Source: Falsiroseomonas sp050563535 (GTDB lineage Bacteria; Pseudomonadota; Alphaproteobacteria; Acetobacterales; Acetobacteraceae). From it: 64,000 nt of DNA. The translations under genes were made by a program, and so were the position numbers. The notes under the pieces are model-generated. The model did no database searches. It saw only the letters and a list, made by a program, of their open reading frames with translations, and had not been told where the DNA came from. Below are positions 50,032 through 58,662 of this stretch, one piece after another; position 1 is the stretch's first letter; every line of letters begins with the position of its first letter. Location of the stretch: contig NZ_JBNXUO010000015.1 in NCBI RefSeq assembly GCF_050563535.1, forward strand, positions 1-64,000. The letters run 5' to 3'.

Positions 50032-51471
50032 TCAGTTCACCGTATGGCGGCCTGGAGGCTGCATCTGCCCTGTCTCGTCGGGGTTGGCGAGGGGCAGGCT
50101 CGCCGCGCGTTCCAGCGCGCGGGCGGCGCGAAGCGCCAGGTCGTCGCGGTAGAGCGCGGCCGCCACCTGCACGGCCCGCGGCATGCCCGATTCGTCGAGC
50201 CCGACCGGCACCGCAATGGCGGGCTGGCGGGTCAGGTTGAAGGCGAAGGTCCAGGGCGCCCAGTCGCGCCACAGCGCCTCGGCGGGCTTCAGCGTCGGCG
50301 TGTCGGCGTCGAAGGCGGCGGTGGGGGTGCAGGCGGTCAGCACCAGGTCGTAGCGCTGGTGGAAGCGCGCCATCGCGTGGGCGGCCTGCAGGCGCAGCAT
50401 GTCGGCGCCGAGGAAATCGGCCGCGCCCATGCCGCCCATCTGGCGCGCGACATCGCCGATGCCGGGGTCGAGCAGGTCGCGCCTGTCCTCCGGCGTCTGG
50501 TCCCACAGCCGGGCCATTGCCACCCCCCACACGCGGGAGAAGATGGCGCGCGCATCCGGCATCTCGGGGTCCGCCTCCTCCACCGTGGCGCCCGCCTCCA
50601 TCAGAAGGGTGGCGGCGACGCGCAGCGCGGCTTCCCCTTCCAGGTCGAGCGGCGGCTGGAAGCCGAAGCTGCGGACGATCGCCACACGCAGCCCCTTCAC
50701 CCCGTCATCGAGCCCGCAGCGCCAGTCCCGCTTCTCGTCCGGCAGGCAGACGGGGTCGCGCAGGTCGAAGCGCGCCATGGCGGAGAACATCAGCGCGGCG
50801 TCGGTGACGGTGCGCGTCATCGGCCCCGCGCAGGCGACGGCGGAGAAGGCGCCATGCGGCCATTGCGGGATGCGCCCGTAGCTCGGCTTCATGCCGACCA
50901 GGCCGCAATAGGCGGCGGGGATGCGGATGGACCCGCCGGCATCGGTGCCGATATGCAGCGGCCCGAAGCAGGCCGCGCCCGCCGCCCCCGCGCCCGAGGA
51001 ACTGCCGCCCGGGGTGCGCTGCGGGTTCCAGGGGTTGCGCGTGACGCCGTGCAGCGGGCAGTCGCCGGGCGTCTTCCAGCCGAATTCCGTCGTCGTGGTC
51101 TTGCCGATGATGACCGCGCCTTCCCGCTTCAGGCCGAGCACGGCGGGCGCGTCCTCGGTTGCGGGCGTCGCATCGGTGGCGCGGCTGCCGCGGCGGGTCG
51201 GGAAGCCCGCCATGTTCAGCAGGTCCTTCACCGTGGCCGGCACGCCGTCGAGCAGGCCGAGGGGGCGGCCGGCCATCCAGCGCGCCTCGCTCTCGCCCGC
51301 CTGCTGCAGCGCGCGCGGGTTCATGGCGGCGAAGGCGTTGACCCAGGGGTTGTAGCGGGCCACCCGTTCCGTCACCGCGCGCAGCGCCTCCACCGGGCTC
51401 AGCGCGCGGCGCGCGTAGAGGGCGAGCAGCTGCTCCGCCGTCATCAGCGCGGGATCGGTGGGCTGCGTCAT
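50032..51471 (-). CDS. Amidase-signature family hydrolase
   Basis: A 479-residue amidase. The Ser-cisSer-Lys triad is Lys82 in ATVKDLL, Ser157 in GGSSSGAGAAGAA and nucleophile Ser181 in GTDAGGSIRIPA. Length and the RNPWNPQRTPGGSSSG core fit the family, which splits simple amides, aryl amides or N-carbamoyl groups. No signal peptide. First gene of the amidase/FAH/Bug/M20/thioesterase operon; it diverges from the deacetylase gene across 64 bases. Confidence 0.93.
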   Translation of the reverse strand: MTQPTDPALMTAEQLLALYARRALSPVEALRAVTERVARYNPWVNAFAAMNPRALQQAGESEARWMAGRPLGLLDGVPATVKDLLNMAGFPTRRGSRATDATPATEDAPAVLGLKREGAVIIGKTTTTEFGWKTPGDCPLHGVTRNPWNPQRTPGGSSSGAGAAGAACFGPLHIGTDAGGSIRIPAAYCGLVGMKPSYGRIPQWPHGAFSAVACAGPMTRTVTDAALMFSAMARFDLRDPVCLPDEKRDWRCGLDDGVKGLRVAIVRSFGFQPPLDLEGEAALRVAATLLMEAGATVEEADPEMPDARAIFSRVWGVAMARLWDQTPEDRRDLLDPGIGDVARQMGGMGAADFLGADMLRLQAAHAMARFHQRYDLVLTACTPTAAFDADTPTLKPAEALWRDWAPWTFAFNLTRQPAIAVPVGLDESGMPRAVQVAAALYRDDLALRAARALERAASLPLANPDETGQMQPPGRHTVN

Positions 51472-51535
51472 GCGGGGCTTCCGGAGTGCGACATGCCGGC
51501 GCAGCATGGCGGCTCGGCACAGCAAGGGAAACCCC

Positions 51536-52432
51536 ATGGCAGACCGCAGCCCGAATCCCTGGGAATGGTCGGAACCGGAATGGCGCCACATCGTCGGCCG
51601 CGCCCGCGCCGGGCGGCCGCTGCGGCCGAAGGCATGGCCGGGCGGCGCGCGCTGCTGCGTGGCGCTGTCCTTCGACGCGGACCACGAGACCATCCCGCTG
51701 CGCGACGCCGACGAAAGCCCGATGCGCATCAGCCAGGGGCAGTACGGCAACCGCCAGGGCATCCCGCGCATCCGCGCGCTGCTGGCGCGCCACGCCATCC
51801 CCGCCACCTTCTTCTACCCCGCCGTCTCCGCCCTGCTGCACCCGGACGAGGTGCGCGGCGTGGCGGGCGAAGGGCATGAGATCGGCATCCATTCCTGGAT
51901 CCACGAGGCCAACACCAAGCTGCCGCCGGGCGTCGAGCGCGACCTGACGCTGCGCGCGGCGGATGTGCTGGAGAAGCTCAGCGGCCGCCGCCCCGTGGGC
52001 ATCCGCACCGCGTCCTGGGACTTCTCGGTCGACACCATGTCGATCATCAGGGAGATGGGGCTGCTCTACGACAGCTCCCTGATGGCCGATGACGACGCCT
52101 ATGAGCTGATGGATGGCGGCGAGCCGACCGGCATCGTGGAACTGCCGCCCGAATGGATCCGCGACGACGCGGTGTATTTCAACATGGTCCGCTTCTCCGC
52201 GCTGCGCCCCTACACCGCGCCTTCGGCGGTGGAGGAGATCTTCCGCGCGGAGTTCGAAGGTGCCTACGACGAAGGCGGCATGTTCCTGCTGACCATGCAC
52301 CCGCATGTCATCGGCCACCGCAGCCGCATCGCGCTGCTGGACCGCCTGGTGTCGCATATCAGGACGCGGCCGGGCGTGTGGTTCGCGACGCATGAGCAGG
52401 CGGCGCGCTGGTGCCGGGACAACGCGGCCTGA
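51536..52432 (+). CDS. Polysaccharide deacetylase-family (NodB) hydrolase
   Basis: A 298-residue cytoplasmic NodB-domain protein. SFDADHET holds the metal/base Asp pair, GHEIGIHSWIHE the two histidines, and GIRTASWDFSVDT the Arg/Trp motif. It resembles the PuuE/SCO-type members that act on ring or N-acyl compounds more than secreted chitin deacetylases. AAGGGAAA precedes ATG 51536. The M3 peptidase gene follows 44 bases later on the same strand. Confidence 0.88.
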   Translation: MADRSPNPWEWSEPEWRHIVGRARAGRPLRPKAWPGGARCCVALSFDADHETIPLRDADESPMRISQGQYGNRQGIPRIRALLARHAIPATFFYPAVSALLHPDEVRGVAGEGHEIGIHSWIHEANTKLPPGVERDLTLRAADVLEKLSGRRPVGIRTASWDFSVDTMSIIREMGLLYDSSLMADDDAYELMDGGEPTGIVELPPEWIRDDAVYFNMVRFSALRPYTAPSAVEEIFRAEFEGAYDEGGMFLLTMHPHVIGHRSRIALLDRLVSHIRTRPGVWFATHEQAARWCRDNAA

Positions 52433-52476
52433 ACCGGCCCTGGACCACCGGGGGCGGCGGCGCCAGATGGGGGGGC

Positions 52477-54507
52477 ATGACGGACCCCACGAACCCGCTG
52501 CTCGCCCCCTGGGACACGCCCTTCGGCGTGCCCCCCTTCGACCGCATCCGGCCGGAGCACTTCCCGCCCGCCTTCGACCATGCGGTCGCCGCCCACCGCG
52601 CCGAGGTGGAGGCGATCGCGGCCGACCCCGCGCCGCCGTCCTTCGCCAACACGGTGGAGGCGCTGGAACGCGCGGGCGCGGCGCTGACCCGCACCGCCTC
52701 GGTCTTCTTCAACCTGACGCTCAGCCGCGCCGGGGAGGCGCTGCAGGCCGTGGAGCGGGAATGGGCGCCCCTGCTCGCCCGGCACCGGACGGAGATGTCG
52801 CTGCATCCCGGCATCTTCCGCCGGGTCGGGGCGCTGCACGCGACGCGCGGCGGGCTCGGCCTCGCGCACGACCAGCTCCGGCTGTTGGAACGGCTGCACC
52901 TGCGCCTGCTGCGCAGCGGCGCGGCGCTGGACGGCGCGGCGCGCGAGAGGCTGACCGCGATCTCCACCGAGTTGGCGACGCTCCACACCCGCTTCGGCCA
53001 GAACGTGCTGGCGGACGAGAACGACTGGCAGCTGGTCCTGGCGGAAGCCGACCTCGACGGCCTGCCTGGCTTCGCCCGAGATGCGGCGCGGGAAGCCGCA
53101 CGGGAACGCGGGATGGAGGGCTACGTCGTCACCCTGTCGCGCTCCTCGGTCGAGCCCTTCCTGACCTTCTCCGCGCGCCGCGACCTGCGGGAGGCGGCCT
53201 GGCGCGCCTGGGTGGCGCGCGGCGCGCTGCACCCCGAACGCGACAACGCCGCGCTGGTGAAGCGCATCCTGGCGCTGCGCGCCGAACGCGCGCGGCTGCT
53301 CGGCCACGCGGATTTCGCCGAGTACCGCCTGGTGGACAGCATGGCGGGGACGCCTGAGGCCGCGGAGAGCCTGCTGCGCGCGGCGTGGGAGCCGGCGAGG
53401 CGCCGCGCCGAGGCGGAGCGCGAGGAACTCGCCGCCCTCGCCCGCGCCGGCGGGCAGGAGGGCCCGATCGAGGCCTGGGACTGGCGCTTCTGGGCGGAAC
53501 GCGCGCGGCGGGCGAGGCACGACTTCGACGGCGCGGCGCTGAAGCCGTATTTCGAGCTGGAGGCGATGCTGCGCGCGGTGTTCGGCACGGCGACGCGGCT
53601 GTTCGGCGTGCGGTTCGAGGAACGGCGCGACATCCCCCTGTACCACCCCGACCTGCGCGCCTTCGAGGTGCGGGACGCGGATGGCGGGCATCGCGGGGTC
53701 TTCCTGCTCGACAACTTCGCCCGCGGCGGCAAGCGGTCCGGCGCGTGGATGAGCAGCTTCCGCGTGGCGGACGGGCTGGATGGCGGCACCGCGCCGATCG
53801 TCGTCAACAACAACAACCTCGCGAAATCCGTCCCCGTGCTGCTGTCCTTCGACGAGGCGCGGACGCTGTTCCACGAATTCGGCCACGCGCTGCACGGGCT
53901 GCTGAGCCGCGCGCGCTACCCCTCGCAGTCCGGCACCGCCGTGCTCGGCGACTTCGTGGAGTTCCCGAGCCAGGTGATGGAACACTGGCTGAGCGTGCCC
54001 GCGACCCTGCGCGAGCACGCCCGCCACCATGAGACGGGCGAGCCGCTGCCCGAGGCGATGCTGGACAGGCTGCTGGCCGCCCGCAACGAGGGCCAGGGCT
54101 TCGCGACGGCGGAATACGTCGCCTCCGCCCTGCTCGACCTGGCGCTGCACCGCCATCCCGCGCCGGAGACGCTGGACCTCGATGCCTTCGAGGCGGAGTT
54201 CCTCGCGGGGATCGGCATGCCGGAGGCTATCGGGCTGCGTCACCGCCCGGTGCATTTCGGCCATCTCTTCGCCGGCGGCGGCTATGCCGCGGGCTACTAC
54301 TTCTACCTGTGGGCCGAGGTGCTGGACGCCGACGGGTTCGAGGCCTTCGAGGAGGCGGGCGATCCCTTCCACCCCGACCTCGCGGCGCGGCTGAGATCCA
54401 TCTTCGAGGCGGGCGACACGCGCGACCCGATGGAGCTGTACATGGCGTTCCGCGGCCGCGCGCCGAAGGTGGATGCGCTGCTGAGGAAGCGCGGGCTGGC
54501 GGCGTAG
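52477..54507 (+). CDS. M3-family oligopeptidase (Dcp/oligopeptidase A-like)
   Basis: A 676-residue zinc metallopeptidase. The zinc site HEFGH is at about 466-470 (ARTLFHEFGHALHGLLS), with the third-ligand region GDFVEFPSQVMEHW shortly after. The N-terminal helical cap starts NPLLAPWDTPFGVPPFDRI, as in Dcp and oligopeptidase A. It cleaves short peptides in the cytoplasm. ATG 52477 has GGGGGG nearby. A 15-bp terminator stem follows. Confidence 0.94.
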   Translation: MTDPTNPLLAPWDTPFGVPPFDRIRPEHFPPAFDHAVAAHRAEVEAIAADPAPPSFANTVEALERAGAALTRTASVFFNLTLSRAGEALQAVEREWAPLLARHRTEMSLHPGIFRRVGALHATRGGLGLAHDQLRLLERLHLRLLRSGAALDGAARERLTAISTELATLHTRFGQNVLADENDWQLVLAEADLDGLPGFARDAAREAARERGMEGYVVTLSRSSVEPFLTFSARRDLREAAWRAWVARGALHPERDNAALVKRILALRAERARLLGHADFAEYRLVDSMAGTPEAAESLLRAAWEPARRRAEAEREELAALARAGGQEGPIEAWDWRFWAERARRARHDFDGAALKPYFELEAMLRAVFGTATRLFGVRFEERRDIPLYHPDLRAFEVRDADGGHRGVFLLDNFARGGKRSGAWMSSFRVADGLDGGTAPIVVNNNNLAKSVPVLLSFDEARTLFHEFGHALHGLLSRARYPSQSGTAVLGDFVEFPSQVMEHWLSVPATLREHARHHETGEPLPEAMLDRLLAARNEGQGFATAEYVASALLDLALHRHPAPETLDLDAFEAEFLAGIGMPEAIGLRHRPVHFGHLFAGGGYAAGYYFYLWAEVLDADGFEAFEEAGDPFHPDLAARLRSIFEAGDTRDPMELYMAFRGRAPKVDALLRKRGLAA

Positions 54508-54518
54508 CCCGCGCCCCC

Positions 54519-54553
54519 GCCGCCCTTCCCCGCGCAGGGCGGGGAAGGGCGGC
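54519..54553. terminator. Strong bidirectional terminator hairpin
   Basis: A perfect 15-bp stem (54519-54533 with 54539-54553) with a five-base loop lies between the convergent M3 peptidase and glcB genes. It is the longest perfect stem I found in the window. No U-run follows. Confidence 0.7.
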
Positions 54554-54559
54554 CACGCG

Positions 54560-56722
54560 TCAGGCCGCCTTCGCCTCGCGCCGGCGGCGGGTCAGGACGA
54601 ATTCGGTGTAGCCGTTGGGCTGGCTCGTCCCCTCGAAGACCAGGTCGCAGGCGGCCTTGAAGGCGACGCCGCCGAAGTCCGGCGCCATCGGGGCGTAGAG
54701 CGGGTCCGCGGCGTTCTGGCGGTCCACCACGGCGGCCATGCGGCGCATCGTCTCCATCACCTGATCGCGCGTCACGATGCCGTGGCGCAGCCAGTTGGCG
54801 ATGTGCTGGGAGGAGATCCGGAGCGTCGCGCGGTCCTCCATCAGGCCGACATCGTTGATGTCCGGCACCTTGGAACAGCCCACCCCCTGGTCGATCCAGC
54901 GCACGACATAGCCCAGGATGCCCTGCGCGTTGTTGTCCAGTTCCGCCTGCACGTCGGCCGGCGCCCAGTTGGTGTCCTGCGCCAGCGGCACCGTCAGGAT
55001 GTCGTCGAGGCTGGCGCGGCGGCCGCCGGCCGCGATCTCCGCCTGCCGCGCGGCGACGTCGACCTCGTGGTAGTGCAGCGCGTGCAGGGTCGCGGCGGTG
55101 GGGGACGGCACCCAGGCGGTGTTGGCGCCGGCCTTCGGATGGCCTGCCTTCTGCTCCAGCATCGCCGCCATCATGTCGGGCATCGCCCACATGCCCTTGC
55201 CGATCTGCGCGCGGCCCCGCAGCCCGCAGGCGAGGCCCACATCGACGTTCCACTCCTCATAGGCCCTGATCCAGGCGAGGCCCTTCATGTCGCCCTTGCG
55301 CACCACGGCGCCCGCTTCCATCGAGGTGTGGATCTCGTCGCCCGTGCGGTCGAGGAAGCCGGTGTTGATGAACACCACGCGGTCCTTCGCGGCGCGGATG
55401 CAGGCCTTGAGGTTGACGGTGGTGCGCCGCTCCTCGTCCATGATGCCCATCTTCAGCGTCGCGCGCGGAAGGCCGAGCGCGTCCTCGACCTTCGCGAAGA
55501 GCAGGTCGGCCGCCGCCACCTCCTCCGGCCCGTGCATCTTGGGCTTCACGATGTAGACGCTGCCCGCGCGGCTGTTCAGCCGCTTGCCGCGGATGTCGTG
55601 CAGGGCGATGGTGACGGTGATCATCGCGTCCAGCACCGTCTCCGGCACCTCCCGCCCGTCGAGCGTGACGGCATCGGTCATCATGTGGTGGCCGACATTG
55701 CGGACCAGCATCACCGACCGCCCGTGCAGCGTCACCGCGCCGCCCGCGGGGGTGCGCCAGGTGCGGTCCGGGTTCAGGCGGCGGGTGATGGTGCGGCCGC
55801 CCTTCTCCAGCTCCGCCGTCAGGTCGCCGCGCATCAGGCCGAGCCAGTTGCGGTAGACCGCCACCTTGTCCTCGGCGTCCACGGCGGCGACCGAATCCTC
55901 GCAGTCCTGGATGGTGGTCAGCGCCGATTCCATCACCAGGTCGGCGATGCCGGCGGGGTCCGTGCGGCCGATCGCGTGCGTGCGGTCGATCTGCACCTCG
56001 ATGTGCAGGCCGTGGTTGACGAGCAGGACCGCGGTGGGGGCCCATGGCTCCCCCTGGAAGCCGACGCACTGGCCCGGGCGGGCGAGGCCGACCTTGCGGC
56101 CGTCCTTCAGCGTGACGGTCAGCGCGCCCCCTTCCAGCGCATAGCCCGCGCTGTCGGCATGGCTCGCGCCCCCGGCAAGCGGCGCGGCGCGGTCCAGCAC
56201 GCGGCGGGCGAAGGCGATGACCTTCTCGCCGCGCTTCGGGTTGTAGCCGGGGCCCTTCGCGGCGCCGTCGGCCTCGGGGATGGCGTCCGTCCCGTAGAGC
56301 GCGTCGTACAGGCTGCCCCAGCGCGCATTGGCGGCGTTCAGGGCGTAGCGGGCATTGGAGACGGGCACGACCAGCTGCGGGCCCGCGACGGAGGCGATCT
56401 CGGCATCCACGTCGGTGGTGCCGACGGCGAAGTCCGCCGGCTCCGGCAGGAGATAGCCGATCTCCGTCAGGAACGCCTTGTAGGAGACGAGGTCGAGCGG
56501 CCGGGCGGGGTTGGCGCGATGCCAGGCATCGATGCGGGCCTGCATCTCGTCCCGCTTCGCCAGCAGCGCGGCGTTGCGGGGCGCCCAGTCGCGCAGGATG
56601 GATTCGAGGGAGGTCCAGAAGCGGGCCGGCTCCACCCCCGTGCCGGGCAGGGCCTCGGTCTCCAGGAAGTCGCGAAGCGCAGCGGCCACGCCGAGGCCGC
56701 CGATCTGGACCGTTGCCGCCAC
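54560..56722 (-). CDS. glcB: Malate synthase G
   Basis: A 720-residue malate synthase of isoform G (E. coli GlcB 723), condensing glyoxylate with acetyl-CoA to malate. Signatures include ESALTTIQDCEDSVAAVD, YNPKRGEKVIAFAR, IVKPKMHGPEEVA, GIMDEERRTTVNLK and DRTGDEIHTSMEAG. The start is GTG 56722 with AGGGAGA nine bases upstream. It stands alone between two hairpins. Glyoxylate could come from the allantoin/glycolate-type compounds that several neighbours might degrade, but this is inference. Confidence 0.97.
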   Translation of the reverse strand: MAATVQIGGLGVAAALRDFLETEALPGTGVEPARFWTSLESILRDWAPRNAALLAKRDEMQARIDAWHRANPARPLDLVSYKAFLTEIGYLLPEPADFAVGTTDVDAEIASVAGPQLVVPVSNARYALNAANARWGSLYDALYGTDAIPEADGAAKGPGYNPKRGEKVIAFARRVLDRAAPLAGGASHADSAGYALEGGALTVTLKDGRKVGLARPGQCVGFQGEPWAPTAVLLVNHGLHIEVQIDRTHAIGRTDPAGIADLVMESALTTIQDCEDSVAAVDAEDKVAVYRNWLGLMRGDLTAELEKGGRTITRRLNPDRTWRTPAGGAVTLHGRSVMLVRNVGHHMMTDAVTLDGREVPETVLDAMITVTIALHDIRGKRLNSRAGSVYIVKPKMHGPEEVAAADLLFAKVEDALGLPRATLKMGIMDEERRTTVNLKACIRAAKDRVVFINTGFLDRTGDEIHTSMEAGAVVRKGDMKGLAWIRAYEEWNVDVGLACGLRGRAQIGKGMWAMPDMMAAMLEQKAGHPKAGANTAWVPSPTAATLHALHYHEVDVAARQAEIAAGGRRASLDDILTVPLAQDTNWAPADVQAELDNNAQGILGYVVRWIDQGVGCSKVPDINDVGLMEDRATLRISSQHIANWLRHGIVTRDQVMETMRRMAAVVDRQNAADPLYAPMAPDFGGVAFKAACDLVFEGTSQPNGYTEFVLTRRRREAKAA

Positions 56723-56804
56723 CGTCTGTTCTCCCTTTCCGGACGCCGCCCGTGTCGCGGGGCGGCAAGGGCCGGGTGATTGGGCGCAATCGGGCCCGGA
56801 GGCA

Positions 56805-56831
56805 AGGGGGGCGGCGGGCGGCCGCCCCCCT
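56805..56831 (-). terminator. Terminator after TerB-like gene
   Basis: A perfect 11-bp stem (56805-56815 with 56821-56831) with a five-base loop lies six bases after the stop codon of the TerB-like gene and ahead of glcB. Confidence 0.55.
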
Positions 56832-56837
56832 GCCCGC

Positions 56838-57260
56838 TCAGCGGTCCAGCACGTTGCGGTCGTTCTTGGCGGCCAGGGTGCGGAAATGCGGCTCCAGCTC
56901 GGCCTCGGGCAGGCCCCAGGCCTGCATGAAGCCCATGACCAGGCGCTGCTCCTCCGGCTCGGCCTGGCCGTCCGACATGGCGCTGTCGATCATGTTGAGG
57001 ATGATGCAGAGCTTCTGGTCCGGCCGCAGCCGGGCGGATGCCGCGGCGGCGAACTCCTCGGGCTTCGTGGCGCGGCAGTAGCGCAGCGCGGCGTCCACCG
57101 CCTGACGCGTCGCGCCCTGGCCCATGACGGAGACGAGGTGGCCGATCTCCTCCTGGTCCATCTCCCCGTCGGACGCCATGCAGTAGAGCAGCGCGACCGC
57201 CAGGCAGTTGCGCGGCGTCAGGTCCAGGCCCGGGGCCTGGGTCTTGAACATGCTGAACAC
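56838..57260 (-). CDS. TerB-like protein
   Basis: A 140-residue, largely helical cytoplasmic protein. CLAVALLYCMASDGEMDQEEIGHL and the second repeat MIDSAMSDGQAEPEEQRLVMGFMQAWGL match the duplicated TerB/DUF533 pattern, with acidic loops that may bind a metal. Tellurite resistance is the family name, not a demonstrated role. I prefer GTG 57260, which has GGAG nine bases upstream, over ATG 57251, which has none. Confidence 0.78.
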   Translation of the reverse strand: MFSMFKTQAPGLDLTPRNCLAVALLYCMASDGEMDQEEIGHLVSVMGQGATRQAVDAALRYCRATKPEEFAAAASARLRPDQKLCIILNMIDSAMSDGQAEPEEQRLVMGFMQAWGLPEAELEPHFRTLAAKNDRNVLDR

Positions 57261-57411
57261 GTCGTCGTCTCCCGGTCTTGTGGCCGGCGGGCGATTCGCC
57301 CTGCCGGCGCCGTGTTGAGCCGGATCGGCGGGGTCGTTGCAAGAGGAGGAAGAAGACGTCCGGACCGCCACACTGTGGCGCGGCCACCACAGGGCCAAGG
57401 TATGTTGCTGG

Positions 57412-57455
57412 CGGACTGTTTCGGACTTTGTGAACCAATAGATTGAATTTAGACT
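57412..57455 (+). promoter_or_regulatory. Candidate gntR-type promoter with helical-phase repeats
   Basis: In an unusually AT-rich stretch, TTGTGA (57428-57433) and TAGACT (57450-57455) are spaced 16 bases and could be -35 and -10. CGGACT occurs twice, at 57412-57417 and 57422-57427, one helical turn apart and just before the -35. GCCACACTGTGGC at 57367-57379 is a palindrome. In 57261-57482 I see nothing else. Confidence 0.4.
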
Positions 57456-57473
57456 GCCTACGATCAGCCGGAA

Positions 57474-58241
57474 TTGACCGCCGTGACCCCCGCCCCCGTG
57501 CTCGCGCCCGCAGCGCCTGCCCCCGATGCGCCTGCCCTCGAAGACGTCCAGGCCATCCGCCGCCTTGCGCCGGTGCAGCCCCGGACCATGGTCGAACAGG
57601 CCGCCGAAGCCGTGGTGGCCGCCGCCGCCCGCGGTGCCTTCCTGCCAGGTGACCGCCTGGTGGAGGCCGAGATCGCCCGCGACCTGGGCATCAGCCGCGT
57701 CCCGGTGAGAGAGGCGCTGCGCCTGCTGGAAAGCCAGGGCATCGTCGTCAGCACGCCCTACAAGGGCATGCGCCTGATGCAGGTCACCAACAAGATGGTG
57801 GCCGAACTGATGCGGACCCGTGCCGCGCTCGAGGCGCTGGCCCTGCGGGAGATGCTGGGCGCCGGCCCGGTCCCGGCCTCGCGCCTCGCCCCGGCGCGGC
57901 GGGCGGCGCTGCGCTACGAGGCGGCGATGGCCAGCGACGACGCGGCGGCGATCGTCGCGGCGGACGAAGCCTTCCATGCCGAGCTGTGCCGGACCTCGGG
58001 CAATGCCGTGCTGGTGGGCATCTGGCTGGGGCTGGCGCGCCAGCTCTCCGTCGTCTGGGGGCTGGGGCATGACGTGCGCGCCAAGCCGCGCATCGCCGAC
58101 GAGCACCGCGCCATCCTGGACAGCCTGGCGCGCGGCGACGCCGCGGGCGCGCAGCGGGCGCTCGATTCGCACCTGGCCTGGCACGAGGAATTCGACTTCG
58201 AGGGCCTGGTCGAGAAGCGCCGCGGCAGCCGCAGGCGATAG
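57474..58241 (+). CDS. GntR-family regulator with FCD domain
   Basis: About 255 residues. The winged helix (about 35-105) holds PGDRLVEAEIARDLGISRVPVREALRLLESQGIV, the FadR-type GntR signature, and the FCD ligand domain (about 110-240) carries metal-ligand candidates in ADEAFHAELCR, DEHRAILDSL and DSHLAWHEEF. FCD regulators sense carboxylates and usually repress. TTG 57474 and GTG 57483 are both possible starts. It diverges from the TerB-like gene; its targets may include nearby catabolic genes. Confidence 0.9.
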   Translation: MTAVTPAPVLAPAAPAPDAPALEDVQAIRRLAPVQPRTMVEQAAEAVVAAAARGAFLPGDRLVEAEIARDLGISRVPVREALRLLESQGIVVSTPYKGMRLMQVTNKMVAELMRTRAALEALALREMLGAGPVPASRLAPARRAALRYEAAMASDDAAAIVAADEAFHAELCRTSGNAVLVGIWLGLARQLSVVWGLGHDVRAKPRIADEHRAILDSLARGDAAGAQRALDSHLAWHEEFDFEGLVEKRRGSRRR

Positions 58242-58297
58242 CCCGGCGCAAAGGGCCGCAGGGCCGCCCTCAGTGGGCGCCCGTCACCCCGCCCGGC

Positions 58298-58537
58298 TCA
58301 CGCGCAGTCGCAGCCATCGGTCGGGCTGGACGCGCCGCGGACGACATGATGGTCGATCCACTCCGCGACGAGGCGGCGCGCCTCGGTCATCGACGCTTCG
58401 GGGTGGTGGATGCGGTACAGCGTGGTGCAGGCGCCGAAGGCCTGCAGGTCGCCGCGGCCGCCATCCCGCAGTTCGCGATAGGCTGTGACCACGGCGCGTT
58501 CGCAGCGGCGGGCGATATGGCTGAATTCCCGACCCAT
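58298..58537 (-). CDS. Small conserved protein under Fur-like control
   Basis: A 79-residue protein beginning MGREFSHIARRCERAVVTAYREL and containing CTTLYRIHHPEASMTEARRLVAEWIDHH, ending DGCDCA. It looks helical, with an HHPE motif and cysteines at the very end that could bind iron or a cluster. I do not recognise a named family. GAGGG lies six bases before ATG 58537. A promoter and Fur-like box lie about 45-100 bases upstream, suggesting an iron-limitation gene. Confidence 0.7.
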   Translation of the reverse strand: MGREFSHIARRCERAVVTAYRELRDGGRGDLQAFGACTTLYRIHHPEASMTEARRLVAEWIDHHVVRGASSPTDGCDCA

Positions 58538-58582
58538 CACCATCCCTCGTCCCCCGCAGCCGCCGAGCCATGCCCAGCACCT

Positions 58583-58601
58583 GCGAATGATTCTCAATTG
58601 A
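58583..58601 (-). promoter_or_regulatory. Fur-like box
   Basis: GCGAATGATTCTCAATTGA (plus strand) matches the 19-bp Fur consensus at 11 positions, including the AATGAT and TCA cores. It lies just downstream of a -10 element, where repressor binding would block transcription of the 79-residue gene. Confidence 0.5.
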
Positions 58602-58608
58602 GCGCCCG

Positions 58609-58638
58609 TTTATACGCCAGCCATCCCATCGGGTTCAA
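58609..58638 (-). promoter_or_regulatory. Sigma70-like promoter of the small gene
   Basis: On the minus strand TTGAAC (58638-58633) and TATAAA (58614-58609) are 18 bases apart. Transcription would start near 58602, inside the Fur-like box, giving a leader of about 65 bases before ATG 58537. It is the best promoter I can see in the window. Confidence 0.55.
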
Positions 58639-58662
58639 GTGAAGCCGCGGACAGGGCGGGGC

